Notes under the pieces: model-generated | The model's input: only the letters and a program-made list of their open reading frames with translations | Told to the model about the DNA's origin: nothing | The model's database searches: none | In this document: piece by piece, positions 45,695 through 55,422 of the stretch | Numbering within the stretch: the stretch's first letter is position 1 | Layout: every line of letters begins with the position of its first letter | Origin: Planctomycetaceae bacterium | Lineage (GTDB): Bacteria; Planctomycetota; Planctomycetia; Pirellulales; Pirellulaceae | NCBI GenBank assembly: GCA_002724245.1 | Contig: PBOG01000004.1 | Coordinates: 57,794-121,793 of the forward strand | DNA: 64,000 nucleotides | Direction of reading: 5' to 3' | Position numbers and translations under genes: made by a program

Positions 45695-48600
45695 TTAATC
45701 AACATACAGAAATTCGTTGCTCGCCAGCAGAATCCGGGCATAAGCCGACCAGAGGCGAAGTTCCCGTGTTTCTCCGTCGACATCTGTCAGTTGCTTCCGA
45801 TATTGCCTCAGAAACTGTTGGGCGCTGGCTAGTTCCGCAGAGGCAGGTAACCTTCCATACGCCATTTCATAGGCGACTTCGAGTCGTTTTTGGTCCGTCG
45901 TGTGGTCCCGATACAAACGCCGGGCAAAGTCCTCGCATTGCCGGTGGAAAAACGGGCTGTTCAACATGTACAAAGCCTGAGTCGGAACGGTCGTGTTGAC
46001 GCGTTGTGGGGTGCTCGCATTCGGGTCGGGACCATCGAACAACGACAAGAAAGGGTGCTTGTGTTGGCGTTGCACCATCAAATACACGCTGCGTTGATCA
46101 TGGTCATAGACCGCCTTGAACGGCGCGTGTTGACTAAAACCCCAGGAATTGACATCGGGAAATGGATGCTCTCCACCTGTTGACTTGTCCAGATTCCCGG
46201 CGACGACCAAGAGCGCATCTCGAATCATCTCCGCGTCCAATCGACGTCTGCCAAACCGCCCCAACAAGCGATTTTCTGGATCCGTCCGCAACAGGCGATC
46301 CGTGGCGCGGCCCGATGACTGATACGCGGCCGACTGCAGAATCATGCGGTGCATCGCCTTCATCGACCAACCGTGTTGCAGAAACCGCTGCGCCAGAAAA
46401 TCGAGCAGTTCAGGGTGTGTCGGCAATTGACCTCGACGACCAAAATCATTCGGTGTGCGCACCAGGGCCCGACCGAAATGCCACTGCCAGAGACGATTGA
46501 CAATGACGCGTGCTGTAAGCGGATTTGCCGTGTCGAGAATCCAGTCCGCCAGCAGCGCGCGACCACTCCCAGGGTAGTCAGCTGGTACATCGGCCCCGCC
46601 GAGCACCCGCGGGAATCGTCTCTGAACTACATCGCCCAACCGCTTGAAATCGCCACGGCGATGAATCTGTGCATTAACAGGCTCTCCTTCGCGAACCGCG
46701 TAGATGACCTGGTACGGCAATTCCCGGCTGCGCAGCGCAGCGACGTGAGCAGTTGCCTGCTGATGCTCTGCATTGACCGCCGTGAGCTGTTGCTGCAAGT
46801 TGCGATCCGCGTCAGAAATAACAACGTCAAACCGGTTCCGCTGACTGGACCAGCTGGCGCCACGGTCGGCCGACAACTCGTAAAAGTACCAGGTCGCCGC
46901 ATTTCCATGGGAATCGCTGTGCGGGTTTCCGCGACCACCCTGGTGCAAATCAGAGACGATATCGCGAGCCAGATTCCAGACCCGTTGGCGCCCGTCCAGC
47001 TCGCGGATTTCCCATTCGATCCCCGTCAGATCACAACCGTAATGTGCCTTGGGAAAAACCGCCAATTGAAGCAGGTCTCCCTGCTGCACCTTAAGTTTTC
47101 CGAGGTCAACAGAACCACCCCCCACCAGCTGCCCCGCCTGACCGGTTGTTACATCACCCTGGGCGAGCGCTCGAAAACCGCGCGCCGCCTGGTGATCAAG
47201 TGTCCAGAGCACGCTGTCACCGCAATTGTGTTGATCACTGATCCGTCCGGTCACTTGCACGCGCCCGGCAAAAGGACTGCGCCAGGCAATGGCCGCCGCC
47301 GTTTTCTCTCCGGGATGCACTGCGACACTGCGCGCCGGAACCACACCCGGAATTTGAACCGCCTGCTCGGTCGCATTGACCACTAAACTGGGCAGCTGGT
47401 GGGCCGTGCGCCAAACATGAACCCCCTGGCGGCCACCCAAGTCGACCACAGGCTGATCGAGACGACGCGTCTCAATCTGGGCCACAAAGATGTCTAATGC
47501 GCGGACCGTCCCCGTTTCTTTACCACCAGCCTGCGACGCGGTAACCAGAGGTTCAAAGGGCATGATACCGATCGCCAGATTGTCAAACTCGTGCGCCGGC
47601 TTGTTACCTCCGGGAAACCCATAACTGTCGACAAAAAACTTGTCGATCGTACCATCCCAGTCAGCGGTAAAGCGAATGTCGCGGAAGGGAACAACCCGCT
47701 CAGGCGTCGAAAGTGTTCCACTGTAAATCCGTTGCTGCAAATCCAGCACGACTTGCAAGTTGTACCACTGGCCATATTCAAGAGGCTGGATGATTTTCCA
47801 GCGATCACGATCTTTCACCGTAAAGTGGTGACGATTGGCAGACATTTCAACCGCCGCGGAATTGCCAGGGCCGCGACCAAGGTAGAACCGGTAACCTCCA
47901 TCCCCTTCATTCTCTTTGCCTTCCACGGTGTTGCGGAAATCAATGTTGAAATAGAGACGGGCCGTTTGACTATCCTTCCGAACGGGAATAACCGCCTTGC
48001 CAAAATTAAAGTTGTGGCCCCCCGCGGGCAGATGAATTCCCCTTGTGCCTTTTCCATAGACATGTTGATACGGACTCTGCGCCGCCGCGGTGACACGCAC
48101 ACCATCATGTCGCGTCCAGGGATTCGCGGGTGCCGCACCCAGTGCCTGAAACTCAAAACCTCCATCGCCGCGGGAGATTTTGTCGAGGCGCGATTGCAGT
48201 GTTGCCTGGCGCGCAGCAAGCTCCTTGACGACCTGCTCTGAACGCGCGAGCTCTGTGTCGTACATCGCCTTCTTGTCGCGCGCCTCGGCTTCCGGAATTG
48301 CCGGCACCATGTCATAGGGACGTTTTTTCTGTTCGCTACCTGGGAAGGCATAACGGGTGCTCTGAAAAATACCGTAGAGCGCATAGTAATCCTGGATCGA
48401 AACCGGATCGTACTTGTGGTGGTGGCAACGGGCACATCCCAGGGAAAGCCCCATCAGCGACTGGCCGACGGTGTCAATCGTGTCCTGAATCGTCAGGTAA
48501 TGGTAATTCTCGGAATCAAAACCAAACCGCCGCGAAATAGCGATGTAACCCGTCGCCTTGATCAAGTCACTATATTCTTGACCGGTTTTTCCGCGCGACA

Positions 48601-49525
48601 TGATGTCCCCCGCCAACTGCTGTCGCACGAACTGGTCGTAAGGAAGGTCTCGATTGAATGCTGCGATCACCCAATTGCGATAGAGGTACGCCTCGCGCAC
48701 CGGGTAGTCACCCGTTTCGCCAGCCGTGTCAGCGTAACGAACCACATCCAGCCAATGGCGGCCCCAGCGCTCGCCGTAATGTGGAGAACTCAGCAGACGA
48801 TCAATGACTTTTGCATATGCGGTCGGCGAGTCGTCTGACAGGAACTGCTCAATCTCACCGGGCTGAGGTGGCAATCCTGTCAAATCCAGCGTCACGCGAC
48901 GCAATAGCGTCCGTTTGTCTGCCGCTGCCGAAGGCGCAAAACCAGCCGCCTCCAATGGGGCCAGCACAAACTGGTCCAGTGGTGCATTCAGCCAGTCCGT
49001 TTGGCGAACAGTCGGCGGCACCGTATGCTGCAAGGGCTGTAACGACCAGAAGGACCGGTCTGCTTCGCTAATCGAAAAACCACCCCGATCTTTCCGGATC
49101 TGCGAATCACCTGCTGCTCCGGGCCAAGGCGCGCCTTGTTGCACCCACTCAGTAAGTGTGGCAATCTCCTCTGGACTCAACTTTTTCTCCGGAGGCATCT
49201 TGATATCACTACGGTAATTCACCACGTCCAGCAATAAACTCTCTGTAGGTTTACCTGGCACAATCGCTGGTCCGGAATCGCCGCCCGATAACATTGCTCC
49301 CCGCGTATCCACGCGGAAACCCGATTCCCGCTTGTTAGGGCCATGACAATTCTGGCAACGGTTAGCCAACAGAGGCCGGATGCGGTTCTCAAAGAACGCC
49401 AGTTGGCTTTCCGAAAAGCGCGCTGTCGTTTCGGCGGCCGCTACCGGACCAGCCGCTACAAACATGTTCCAGCCTGCTAGTACCCAGCCTGTCAGTACGA
49501 TGGTAGACAACCACTTCATAGTCAT
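45695..49525 (-). CDS. DUF1549/DUF1553 planctomycete cytochrome protein
   Basis: 1276 residues from ATG 49525. Signal peptide (WLSTIVLTGWVLAGWNMFVAAG), then a planctomycete cytochrome c domain with the haem motif NRCQNCHG (CxxCH) near residue 62. The DUF1549 region (LDQFVLAPLEAAGFAPSAAADKRTLLRRVTLDLTG) follows. A large middle insertion, about residues 450-850, has a beta-sandwich look (LamG-like; VKDRDRWKIIQP, DGTIDKFFVDSYGFPGG). DUF1553 (FGRRRLDAEMIRDALLVVAGNLD) ends the protein. These are exported proteins thought to act in carbohydrate degradation. No DUF1501 gene directly follows; the nearest one is at 53158. Confidence 0.93.
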   Translation of the reverse strand: MTMKWLSTIVLTGWVLAGWNMFVAAGPVAAAETTARFSESQLAFFENRIRPLLANRCQNCHGPNKRESGFRVDTRGAMLSGGDSGPAIVPGKPTESLLLDVVNYRSDIKMPPEKKLSPEEIATLTEWVQQGAPWPGAAGDSQIRKDRGGFSISEADRSFWSLQPLQHTVPPTVRQTDWLNAPLDQFVLAPLEAAGFAPSAAADKRTLLRRVTLDLTGLPPQPGEIEQFLSDDSPTAYAKVIDRLLSSPHYGERWGRHWLDVVRYADTAGETGDYPVREAYLYRNWVIAAFNRDLPYDQFVRQQLAGDIMSRGKTGQEYSDLIKATGYIAISRRFGFDSENYHYLTIQDTIDTVGQSLMGLSLGCARCHHHKYDPVSIQDYYALYGIFQSTRYAFPGSEQKKRPYDMVPAIPEAEARDKKAMYDTELARSEQVVKELAARQATLQSRLDKISRGDGGFEFQALGAAPANPWTRHDGVRVTAAAQSPYQHVYGKGTRGIHLPAGGHNFNFGKAVIPVRKDSQTARLYFNIDFRNTVEGKENEGDGGYRFYLGRGPGNSAAVEMSANRHHFTVKDRDRWKIIQPLEYGQWYNLQVVLDLQQRIYSGTLSTPERVVPFRDIRFTADWDGTIDKFFVDSYGFPGGNKPAHEFDNLAIGIMPFEPLVTASQAGGKETGTVRALDIFVAQIETRRLDQPVVDLGGRQGVHVWRTAHQLPSLVVNATEQAVQIPGVVPARSVAVHPGEKTAAAIAWRSPFAGRVQVTGRISDQHNCGDSVLWTLDHQAARGFRALAQGDVTTGQAGQLVGGGSVDLGKLKVQQGDLLQLAVFPKAHYGCDLTGIEWEIRELDGRQRVWNLARDIVSDLHQGGRGNPHSDSHGNAATWYFYELSADRGASWSSQRNRFDVVISDADRNLQQQLTAVNAEHQQATAHVAALRSRELPYQVIYAVREGEPVNAQIHRRGDFKRLGDVVQRRFPRVLGGADVPADYPGSGRALLADWILDTANPLTARVIVNRLWQWHFGRALVRTPNDFGRRGQLPTHPELLDFLAQRFLQHGWSMKAMHRMILQSAAYQSSGRATDRLLRTDPENRLLGRFGRRRLDAEMIRDALLVVAGNLDKSTGGEHPFPDVNSWGFSQHAPFKAVYDHDQRSVYLMVQRQHKHPFLSLFDGPDPNASTPQRVNTTVPTQALYMLNSPFFHRQCEDFARRLYRDHTTDQKRLEVAYEMAYGRLPASAELASAQQFLRQYRKQLTDVDGETRELRLWSAYARILLASNEFLYVD

Positions 49526-49788
49526 CGCTGCCCTGGAATAAACTCGCTGTGGCTTGCGGACACATGACTCCAAGCCAAACTGTTAATATACCAGCGTGTC
49601 ACTTCTGCTACAGGGTAAAAACCGACCCACCTTGAGACCACTGAAATACATGCCGATCGCAAATCTGGCCGACTGGCAGCAGCGTGAGGCATTGGCCGGA
49701 TCCCTCCGTCGGACAACTGGTTGGTAGCGCTGGTTTCCCTGCCTCGCAACGAACTCCGACACCACTACCCGCAGAAAGGATTTTTTCC

Positions 49789-50856
49789 ATGCCGACGATC
49801 GAAATCCGAGAGACCGGGCGTCTGGATGAGCGGGAATCGGCATTTCCCCAGGCTACCCAGCTGCCCAACGGTGATCTGGTCTGCAGTTTCAGTGTCGGAG
49901 GTGCTGCGCACGTCAGTGGGGGAAGTGACTGGGCCCGGTCGACAGATGGGGGTCGGACCTGGCACCTGGCAGGTACGGTGTTGCCGGTTGATCCCGAACA
50001 CGGCTGGGCCAATGCGCTGAAAACGAGTTACGACGCTGATAGCAAAACACTCTACGCCTATGGATCCCGGATCGCCAGCGACACGCACAATGCGTTTGGT
50101 GACCGGGCTACCACGGCAATCTACTGCCGCTCGGAGGACGAGGGCCAAACGTGGTCACCCGCCAGCGAAGTCCCTTTTGGCGTCGACTGCCCACTGGAGG
50201 TTTCACATGGCATTCTGCCACTGGGTGATGGGCGCCTGCTGGCACCGGCAGCGACGCTGCCTGCCAGTGATCGTCTGGGCGAACAGGTCCTGGTTGCCAT
50301 TTCCGACGACGGTGGTCAATCGTGGCCACAGACCAGCGTCGTGCTGGAGGATCGTCAGCAACAGCGGGTTTTCTTTGAACAAAAACTGGCACAACTGGGC
50401 GACGGCCGTGTGTTGGCCACGGCCTGGACAGCAACCCGTCCAGACTACATCGACGAACCGAACTCCTTCGCGATTTCCAGCGATCGCGGTACCAGCTGGG
50501 GGCCCGTTCAGAGTACCGGCATTCAAGGCCAGACGATGACACCGATTCCGCTCGGCGATGACCGGTTACTGGTCGTCTATAACCGCCGTTACGGCGATCA
50601 GGCAATCATCATGTGCCTCGTCACCATGACCGACGACTCCTGGACGGTGCACTACGAGGGAATTCTCTATGACGCGCAAACGCAACACCAACGCCAGGCG
50701 TCAGAAAACTGGCAGACTGAAGAACTGGCAGCTTTTCAATTTGGATTCCCAACCGCCGTGATCCTGGCAGACGGCAGTGTGCTGGCCACCCACTGGTCGG
50801 TGGAAGAAGGCCGCTGCGGAATTCGTTGGACCCGGCTGGCCATTGACTGGACTTGA
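49789..50856 (+). CDS. Sialidase-like (Asp-box) propeller protein
   Basis: 355 residues from ATG 49789 (AGAAAGGA before it). Four Asp boxes mark a six-bladed sialidase-type propeller: STDGGRTW, SEDEGQTW, SDDGGQSW, SSDRGTSW. The N-terminus has an Arg-rich segment (TIEIRETGRLDERESAFPQATQLPNGDLVC), similar to exo-alpha-sialidase families. No signal peptide is evident at this start. Either a sialidase or a propeller with another glycan role. It is divergent from the DUF1549/DUF1553 gene. Confidence 0.85.
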   Translation: MPTIEIRETGRLDERESAFPQATQLPNGDLVCSFSVGGAAHVSGGSDWARSTDGGRTWHLAGTVLPVDPEHGWANALKTSYDADSKTLYAYGSRIASDTHNAFGDRATTAIYCRSEDEGQTWSPASEVPFGVDCPLEVSHGILPLGDGRLLAPAATLPASDRLGEQVLVAISDDGGQSWPQTSVVLEDRQQQRVFFEQKLAQLGDGRVLATAWTATRPDYIDEPNSFAISSDRGTSWGPVQSTGIQGQTMTPIPLGDDRLLVVYNRRYGDQAIIMCLVTMTDDSWTVHYEGILYDAQTQHQRQASENWQTEELAAFQFGFPTAVILADGSVLATHWSVEEGRCGIRWTRLAIDWT

Positions 50857-50903
50857 CTCTGTCAGCCGACACCCGCTGAGACCGCTCAGGAACCGTTTTC
50901 CTG

Positions 50904-50942
50904 CTCGGCGATCAGCAAGTCCCTACTCGGCGATCGGCAAGT
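50904..50942. repeat. Imperfect 17-bp tandem duplication at the PD40 gene stop
   Basis: CTCGGCGATCAGCAAGT (50904-50920) and CTCGGCGATCGGCAAGT (50926-50942) differ at one base, with a period of 22. The second copy contains the last codons and stop of the PD40 propeller gene (stop at 50923-50925 on the minus strand), and the first lies just past it. Confidence 0.85.
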
Positions 50943-51834
50943 GGTAGAGATCGTGCCGGCCCGCCCGTTCACTGACCAGCACAATGGAGTCGCCAGCCGG
51001 GTGCCAGGTCGCATAATCATCGCGTTCTGGATGATTTGTAATGCGCCGCAGCTGTGACCCATCAGTGTGCATCGTGTAGATCTCGTAGTTCCCATCTCGG
51101 TTACTGGTAAACACGATCTGTCTGCCATCGGGAGAATAGCGAGGTCGCAGGTCCTGGAACGGGCTGTGCGTTAATTGCTTGATGTTCTCGCCATCGGCGT
51201 CCATCGTGTAGATCTCAAAGTTGCCATCGCGCGTGGATCCGAACAGTATTTTTTTTCCATCAGGTGAAAACATGGGCCAGTTGTCGATACCCACATGATC
51301 TGTCAGCCTGCGCCGATTCTGGGCCTGGATATCGACGGAAAACAAGCTTTGTCTGCCCTTCTCCGCAAATGAATAAACGACCTGCTTGCCGTCGGGTGAA
51401 AACGTGGGGCTGCGGTAACCGGCGAACCCGGCCGCCGGTGGGATCGCAGCATCCTGGTTCTTCTGTCGATCTCGAATGACCAGAGCCAGGCTGAGGGCTC
51501 CGCGTGTTTGTACAAAGGCGCAGTAGCGACCATCGGCCGAAAACGCTGGTTCCATTTCGGGTGCTTTCGCGTCGGAATGGAACGGCTCGACGTGGCCGTC
51601 GGCCCACGTCATCTGCTGGATCTGGAACAAAACCGGTTTGACAAAATCGACGTAGACCAGCGCAGTCTCATCGATAAACACCGGACTGAACTTGCCACGA
51701 CCGTCGGTGGTCAAACGTTTCGGTTCGGCCGCGGCCAGGGAAGTACCCGGCAAACTCGCCAGTACTACCAGCCAGCAGCCAATCACCCCCGACACAGCAA
51801 CCCACAGCGGAGCGGTGGACTTAGAGCAGTCCAT
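50923..51834 (-). CDS. Exported PD40 (TolB-like) beta-propeller protein
   Basis: 303 residues from ATG 51834 (AAAGG before it). Signal peptide (APLWVAVSGVIGCWLVVLASLPG), then PD40 repeats: PAFSADGRYCAF, PTFSPDGKQVVYSF, PMFSPDGKKILFGSTRDGNFEIYTMDADG, PRYSPDGRQIVFTSNRDGNYEIYTM. The TolB-like propeller usually acts as a binding scaffold. The start overlaps the end of the DUF1501 gene by 14 bases, so the two are translationally coupled. Confidence 0.9.
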   Translation of the reverse strand: MDCSKSTAPLWVAVSGVIGCWLVVLASLPGTSLAAAEPKRLTTDGRGKFSPVFIDETALVYVDFVKPVLFQIQQMTWADGHVEPFHSDAKAPEMEPAFSADGRYCAFVQTRGALSLALVIRDRQKNQDAAIPPAAGFAGYRSPTFSPDGKQVVYSFAEKGRQSLFSVDIQAQNRRRLTDHVGIDNWPMFSPDGKKILFGSTRDGNFEIYTMDADGENIKQLTHSPFQDLRPRYSPDGRQIVFTSNRDGNYEIYTMHTDGSQLRRITNHPERDDYATWHPAGDSIVLVSERAGRHDLYHLPIAE

Positions 51835-53158
51835 CGATAACCTTTCCACCGCTTAGCACGTTCATTTCCGCGCGGTCCTGGGAACTGATGCCCGCCAACT
51901 CGGCAATCGTGGTACCCACCATCAGAGGTGAAATGGGATCAGTCTTGGGATGCTCGCCGAGACGATCACTCTCGCCAATCACCCGACCTGGTTCAATTCC
52001 AGCACCCGCCCACAGTGAAAAATAACAGGGCGGCCAATGGTCACGGGCTGCACGGTTGTTGATCTTGGGAGTACGACCAAATTCGCCCATGCAGACAATG
52101 AGGGTGTCTTCCAGCAGGCCCCGGACGTGCATGTCATCTAGGAATGCAGAAAAAGCACGATCAAAAATCGGGCAATGTAAATCCTGCAAAAATTCAAAGT
52201 TGTAGATGTGTGTATCCCAGCCGAATTCAAACCCGGGGGTAATCGCTTCGACATGACGACTGTAGTTCAATTGAATGTAGGGCACTTGCGCCTCAACCAA
52301 GCGGCGCGCCAGCAGCGAGCTCTGCCCGAACACACTTTGCCCATACCGCTCGCGGGTCTGGGGGCTCTCCCGAGTCAAATCGAAGGCCTGGCGCGAGCGT
52401 GAATCCATTAACAGCTTGTATGCCGACTGGTAGGTTTGATTCCACCGATCAAAACCGGATAGCGCGAGCGTGCGGGGAACCGCATCCAGCTGTCGGGAGA
52501 GTCGCCGGCGATCGTCAATCCGGTTGGGAACCAGACCATCCAGCAGCTGCAGCGCTGGAATTTCCACCTCCCCCAATTCCGAAGCACCGGCCAGGAACGG
52601 GTCGTACAGTTGACCCAAAGTTCCACCACCATACCCTTCGATCCGCCGCGCCCCGTCCATCACCGTACCGCGTGCAATCGAAATAAACGGGGGCAGGTTG
52701 CCGACGCGCCCACGATGGCGGGCGACAATGGAGCCAAAATTAGGCTGGACCGGTTTGGGATTTTCCTCAAATCCGGTGAGTGCAACAGTGCCGGCATCGG
52801 GATGACCTGGCGCCGTGGTAGCATGGCTGCGAATCAAGGTGTAAAGATGGCTGCGCTGTGCGACCTGCGGGATCAACTCGCTGAAGTGAACTCCCGGGGT
52901 GCGTGTCGGAATGACACCAAAGGGACCCCGGTATTCGGCCGGCGCGGTGGGCTTGGGATCACACGTATCCAAATGGCTGGGCGCACCCCAGAGAAAAACA
53001 AATACGACCGACTTGGCGCGCGCCGTTGCGGCGGCCAGGGCCGGCTCAACGGAACTTCCCAGGCCCAACGCCAGCGGCAGAGACGAACCCAACCGCAAGA
53101 ACGAGCGGCGTGAAACACCGCTGCATGTGCGCGCCTGAAAACTGCCTACGTCAAACAT
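51821..53158 (-). CDS. DUF1501 exported protein (Tat signal)
   Basis: 445 residues. N-terminal twin-arginine signal SRRSFLRLGSSLPLALGLG. The DUF1501 sulfatase-like fold follows: VFLWGAPSHLDTCDPKP, GHPDAGTVALTGFEENP, HWPPCYFSLWAGAGIEPGRVIGESD and a C-terminal region. DUF1501 proteins are usually coded next to DUF1549/DUF1553 genes; here the partner is the PD40 propeller, while DUF1553 lies about 2.3 kb further on. Function is unknown; the family is linked to planctomycete polysaccharide catabolism. Confidence 0.93.
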   Translation of the reverse strand: MFDVGSFQARTCSGVSRRSFLRLGSSLPLALGLGSSVEPALAAATARAKSVVFVFLWGAPSHLDTCDPKPTAPAEYRGPFGVIPTRTPGVHFSELIPQVAQRSHLYTLIRSHATTAPGHPDAGTVALTGFEENPKPVQPNFGSIVARHRGRVGNLPPFISIARGTVMDGARRIEGYGGGTLGQLYDPFLAGASELGEVEIPALQLLDGLVPNRIDDRRRLSRQLDAVPRTLALSGFDRWNQTYQSAYKLLMDSRSRQAFDLTRESPQTRERYGQSVFGQSSLLARRLVEAQVPYIQLNYSRHVEAITPGFEFGWDTHIYNFEFLQDLHCPIFDRAFSAFLDDMHVRGLLEDTLIVCMGEFGRTPKINNRAARDHWPPCYFSLWAGAGIEPGRVIGESDRLGEHPKTDPISPLMVGTTIAELAGISSQDRAEMNVLSGGKVIDGLL

Positions 53159-53295
53159 CCAAGAGCTCCCGATGGCATCACCGGCGGCAGAGAAACATTT
53201 GTTTCATAGTACCACGAGTTCCGCCACCATGACAACGGCGGCGATGATCGCCACAGAACCGCCATCAGGCACCCCTCAGGTGGGAGTTCCCCAGG

Positions 53296-53733
53296 CTATA
53301 CGTTTGCCGGCAAGTCCGTGACCCAATGGCGAATTTCATCACGCACACGACGGTAACAAGAGAGCCGCGTTTGCTCATCCGCTGCCTGCTCTGCCAGCCG
53401 AGGAGGGTCTTCAAAGCCGTGGTGCACCACGCGCGGAGTACCCACCCACACCGGACAGTGTTCATGGGCATGACCACACAAAGTCACGACTAGGTCAAAG
53501 GCGATTGGACCCAGTTCGTCAACGGTTTGTGACTGCTGACCGGAGATGTCAACACCCGCCTCTTCCATGACCTGAACCGCGCGCGGATTCAATCCATGTT
53601 TTTCAATACCCGCCGAATAGGCTTCGATCTGGTCGGCTTTGAGTGCCCGTGCCCAGCCCTCCGCCATCTGGCTGCGGCAGGAATTTCCGGTACACAAAAA
53701 AAGCAACTTTAAACGATCCGTTCCGGTCATCAT
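53296..53733 (-). CDS. arsC: Arsenate reductase / low-molecular-weight phosphatase family
   Basis: 145 residues from ATG 53733. P-loop CTGNSCRSQMAEGW holds the nucleophile Cys. A second cysteine pair in VVTLCGHAHEHCPV suits a thioredoxin-coupled arsenate reductase (ArsC of the Bacillus type), which needs three cysteines. No arsB or arsR is nearby, so physiological use in arsenic resistance is unproven. Its gene follows the sulfatase by 60 bp and may belong to the same operon. Confidence 0.9.
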   Translation of the reverse strand: MMTGTDRLKLLFLCTGNSCRSQMAEGWARALKADQIEAYSAGIEKHGLNPRAVQVMEEAGVDISGQQSQTVDELGPIAFDLVVTLCGHAHEHCPVWVGTPRVVHHGFEDPPRLAEQAADEQTRLSCYRRVRDEIRHWVTDLPANV

Positions 53734-53793
53734 ACGTATATCCCATTTCAATCCAGTCTTCCCAACCGAACCAACGTCGCCACTCATCGCGAT

Positions 53794-55272
53794 CTAGTTG
53801 GACGTGGCTTTTTTGCGCACTGCGCCGGGAAACTTCCAGCGGGGGGTCGGCGTGTCCGCTCCATCCATCAAACGAACCAGCTCCGCAACACGCTGGGGGT
53901 GCTCTGCTGCCACATCGGCCTGCTCCCCAAGATCGTTTTTCAGATCGTAGAGTCGAACGGTCGCATGAATGGGTTGCTGGACCGCTTTCCAGTCACCGCG
54001 GCGCACCGCGCGGGCACCTCGACGTTCGTAAAATGCCCAATATAGAAAGTCATGCTGTGGCTGCGACGCGGCGTCACCGGACAGTGTGGGTGCAAAAGAA
54101 ATGCCGTCGATGTCATCTGGAACATGCGCCTGGGTATCTGTCAAAGCAGCCAACGTCGGCATGATGTCCTGAAAGCCGCCGACAAAATCGCTCGCTACGC
54201 CAGCGCGTGTCTTTCCAGGCCAACGCACGATCATCGGAACCCGGATACCACCTTCCGTCAAGTCGCGTTTGATACCCCGCAAGGGACCATTGGAATCCTG
54301 AAAATCCGGGTCGTTGCCCCCTTCACGATGGGGGCCATTATCCGAAGTAAAAAAGATGACGGTGTTGTCCGCGATGCCGTGATGTTCCAGTCGCGCCAGC
54401 AGTCGCCCCACATCGGAGTCCATCCGGGTAATCATGGCGGCATGTCCTTTTTGCGGTTCTGGCCATGCGCGGTCACTGTAGATCCCGTAATCCGGGACCT
54501 CCATCCCTTTGGCACGCGCTTCGTTATTCGCGTGAGGAATCGTCAACGACCAGTACAAGAAAAAAGGGCGATCGTGATGTCGGTCGACAAATGCAAGGGC
54601 TTCACGAGTAATCAAATCATGACTGTAATCAACTTTTTTCGACGCCACCCCTTGGCCAAATTTGCCCTCGCGTGGAACGACGTTATTCAGCGCAACACGG
54701 GATTCGTTGCGCACCAGAAAACTCGGGTAGTAATTGTGGGCGTGATGTTGATCCAGATAGCCATAAAACTGATCGAAACCCTGTCGTGTGGGCAAACCAC
54801 TGGAACCCTCATGTCCCAAGCCCCATTTACCAATCAGGCCGGTTGCGTAGCCGGCAGGCTTGAGAACCTCAGCAACCGTAACATCGGACGGTCTCAGGTT
54901 GTCTTTCCCATTTCCGCGAATAAACGCATGCCCGGTATGGTATCCGGTCATTAACACACAGCGCGATGGTGCGCAAACTGTGGAGCCCGCATAAAAATCG
55001 GTGAACCGCATTCCTTGGCGTGCTAAACGATCAATCTGGGGTGTCTGAATGCGACGTTGTCCGAAACAACCCAGGTCACCGTAACCCAAATCGTCTGCCA
55101 TGATGAAAATGATATTGGGCGGGGCGGCGCGCAACGCGGGCAACAGGCAACCCAGCAGCAACAAACAAATGGGGCCGAGGAGGACAGTGCGTCGGCGACT
55201 AGCGGGCAGCACTCTGCGGCCTGACAGCGCCGGTGCAAACGGGGTAAATCTGGATCGCAAGGAAACCATCAT
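53794..55272 (-). CDS. Exported sulfatase (formylglycine type)
   Basis: 492 residues from the first of two adjacent ATG codons (55272/55269). A signal peptide or anchor is followed by PNIIFIMADDLGYGDLGCFG (metal-binding Asp pair) and the formylglycine motif CAPSR in GSTVCAPSRCVLMTGYHTGH. The latter part has SDNGPHREGG and ARAVRRGDWKAVQ. The Cys must be converted to formylglycine by a maturase not present in this window. It removes sulfate from polysaccharides. It follows the GH32-like gene by about 150 bp, giving a glycan-degradation context. Confidence 0.93.
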   Translation of the reverse strand: MMVSLRSRFTPFAPALSGRRVLPASRRRTVLLGPICLLLLGCLLPALRAAPPNIIFIMADDLGYGDLGCFGQRRIQTPQIDRLARQGMRFTDFYAGSTVCAPSRCVLMTGYHTGHAFIRGNGKDNLRPSDVTVAEVLKPAGYATGLIGKWGLGHEGSSGLPTRQGFDQFYGYLDQHHAHNYYPSFLVRNESRVALNNVVPREGKFGQGVASKKVDYSHDLITREALAFVDRHHDRPFFLYWSLTIPHANNEARAKGMEVPDYGIYSDRAWPEPQKGHAAMITRMDSDVGRLLARLEHHGIADNTVIFFTSDNGPHREGGNDPDFQDSNGPLRGIKRDLTEGGIRVPMIVRWPGKTRAGVASDFVGGFQDIMPTLAALTDTQAHVPDDIDGISFAPTLSGDAASQPQHDFLYWAFYERRGARAVRRGDWKAVQQPIHATVRLYDLKNDLGEQADVAAEHPQRVAELVRLMDGADTPTPRWKFPGAVRKKATSN

Positions 55273-55422
55273 GCCACGCTCTCCCGTCCTCTGGTATCGG
55301 GTCCACGCCAGCGCGCCTGCGTTCACCAGGCGGGGGCTTGTAGTATCCGACCGCTTCGAACCAGGGTCAATTCCCCAACCCTGTCGTGTCACGAGTGGCG
55401 GAGACCAGCGACGAGGGGCCTA

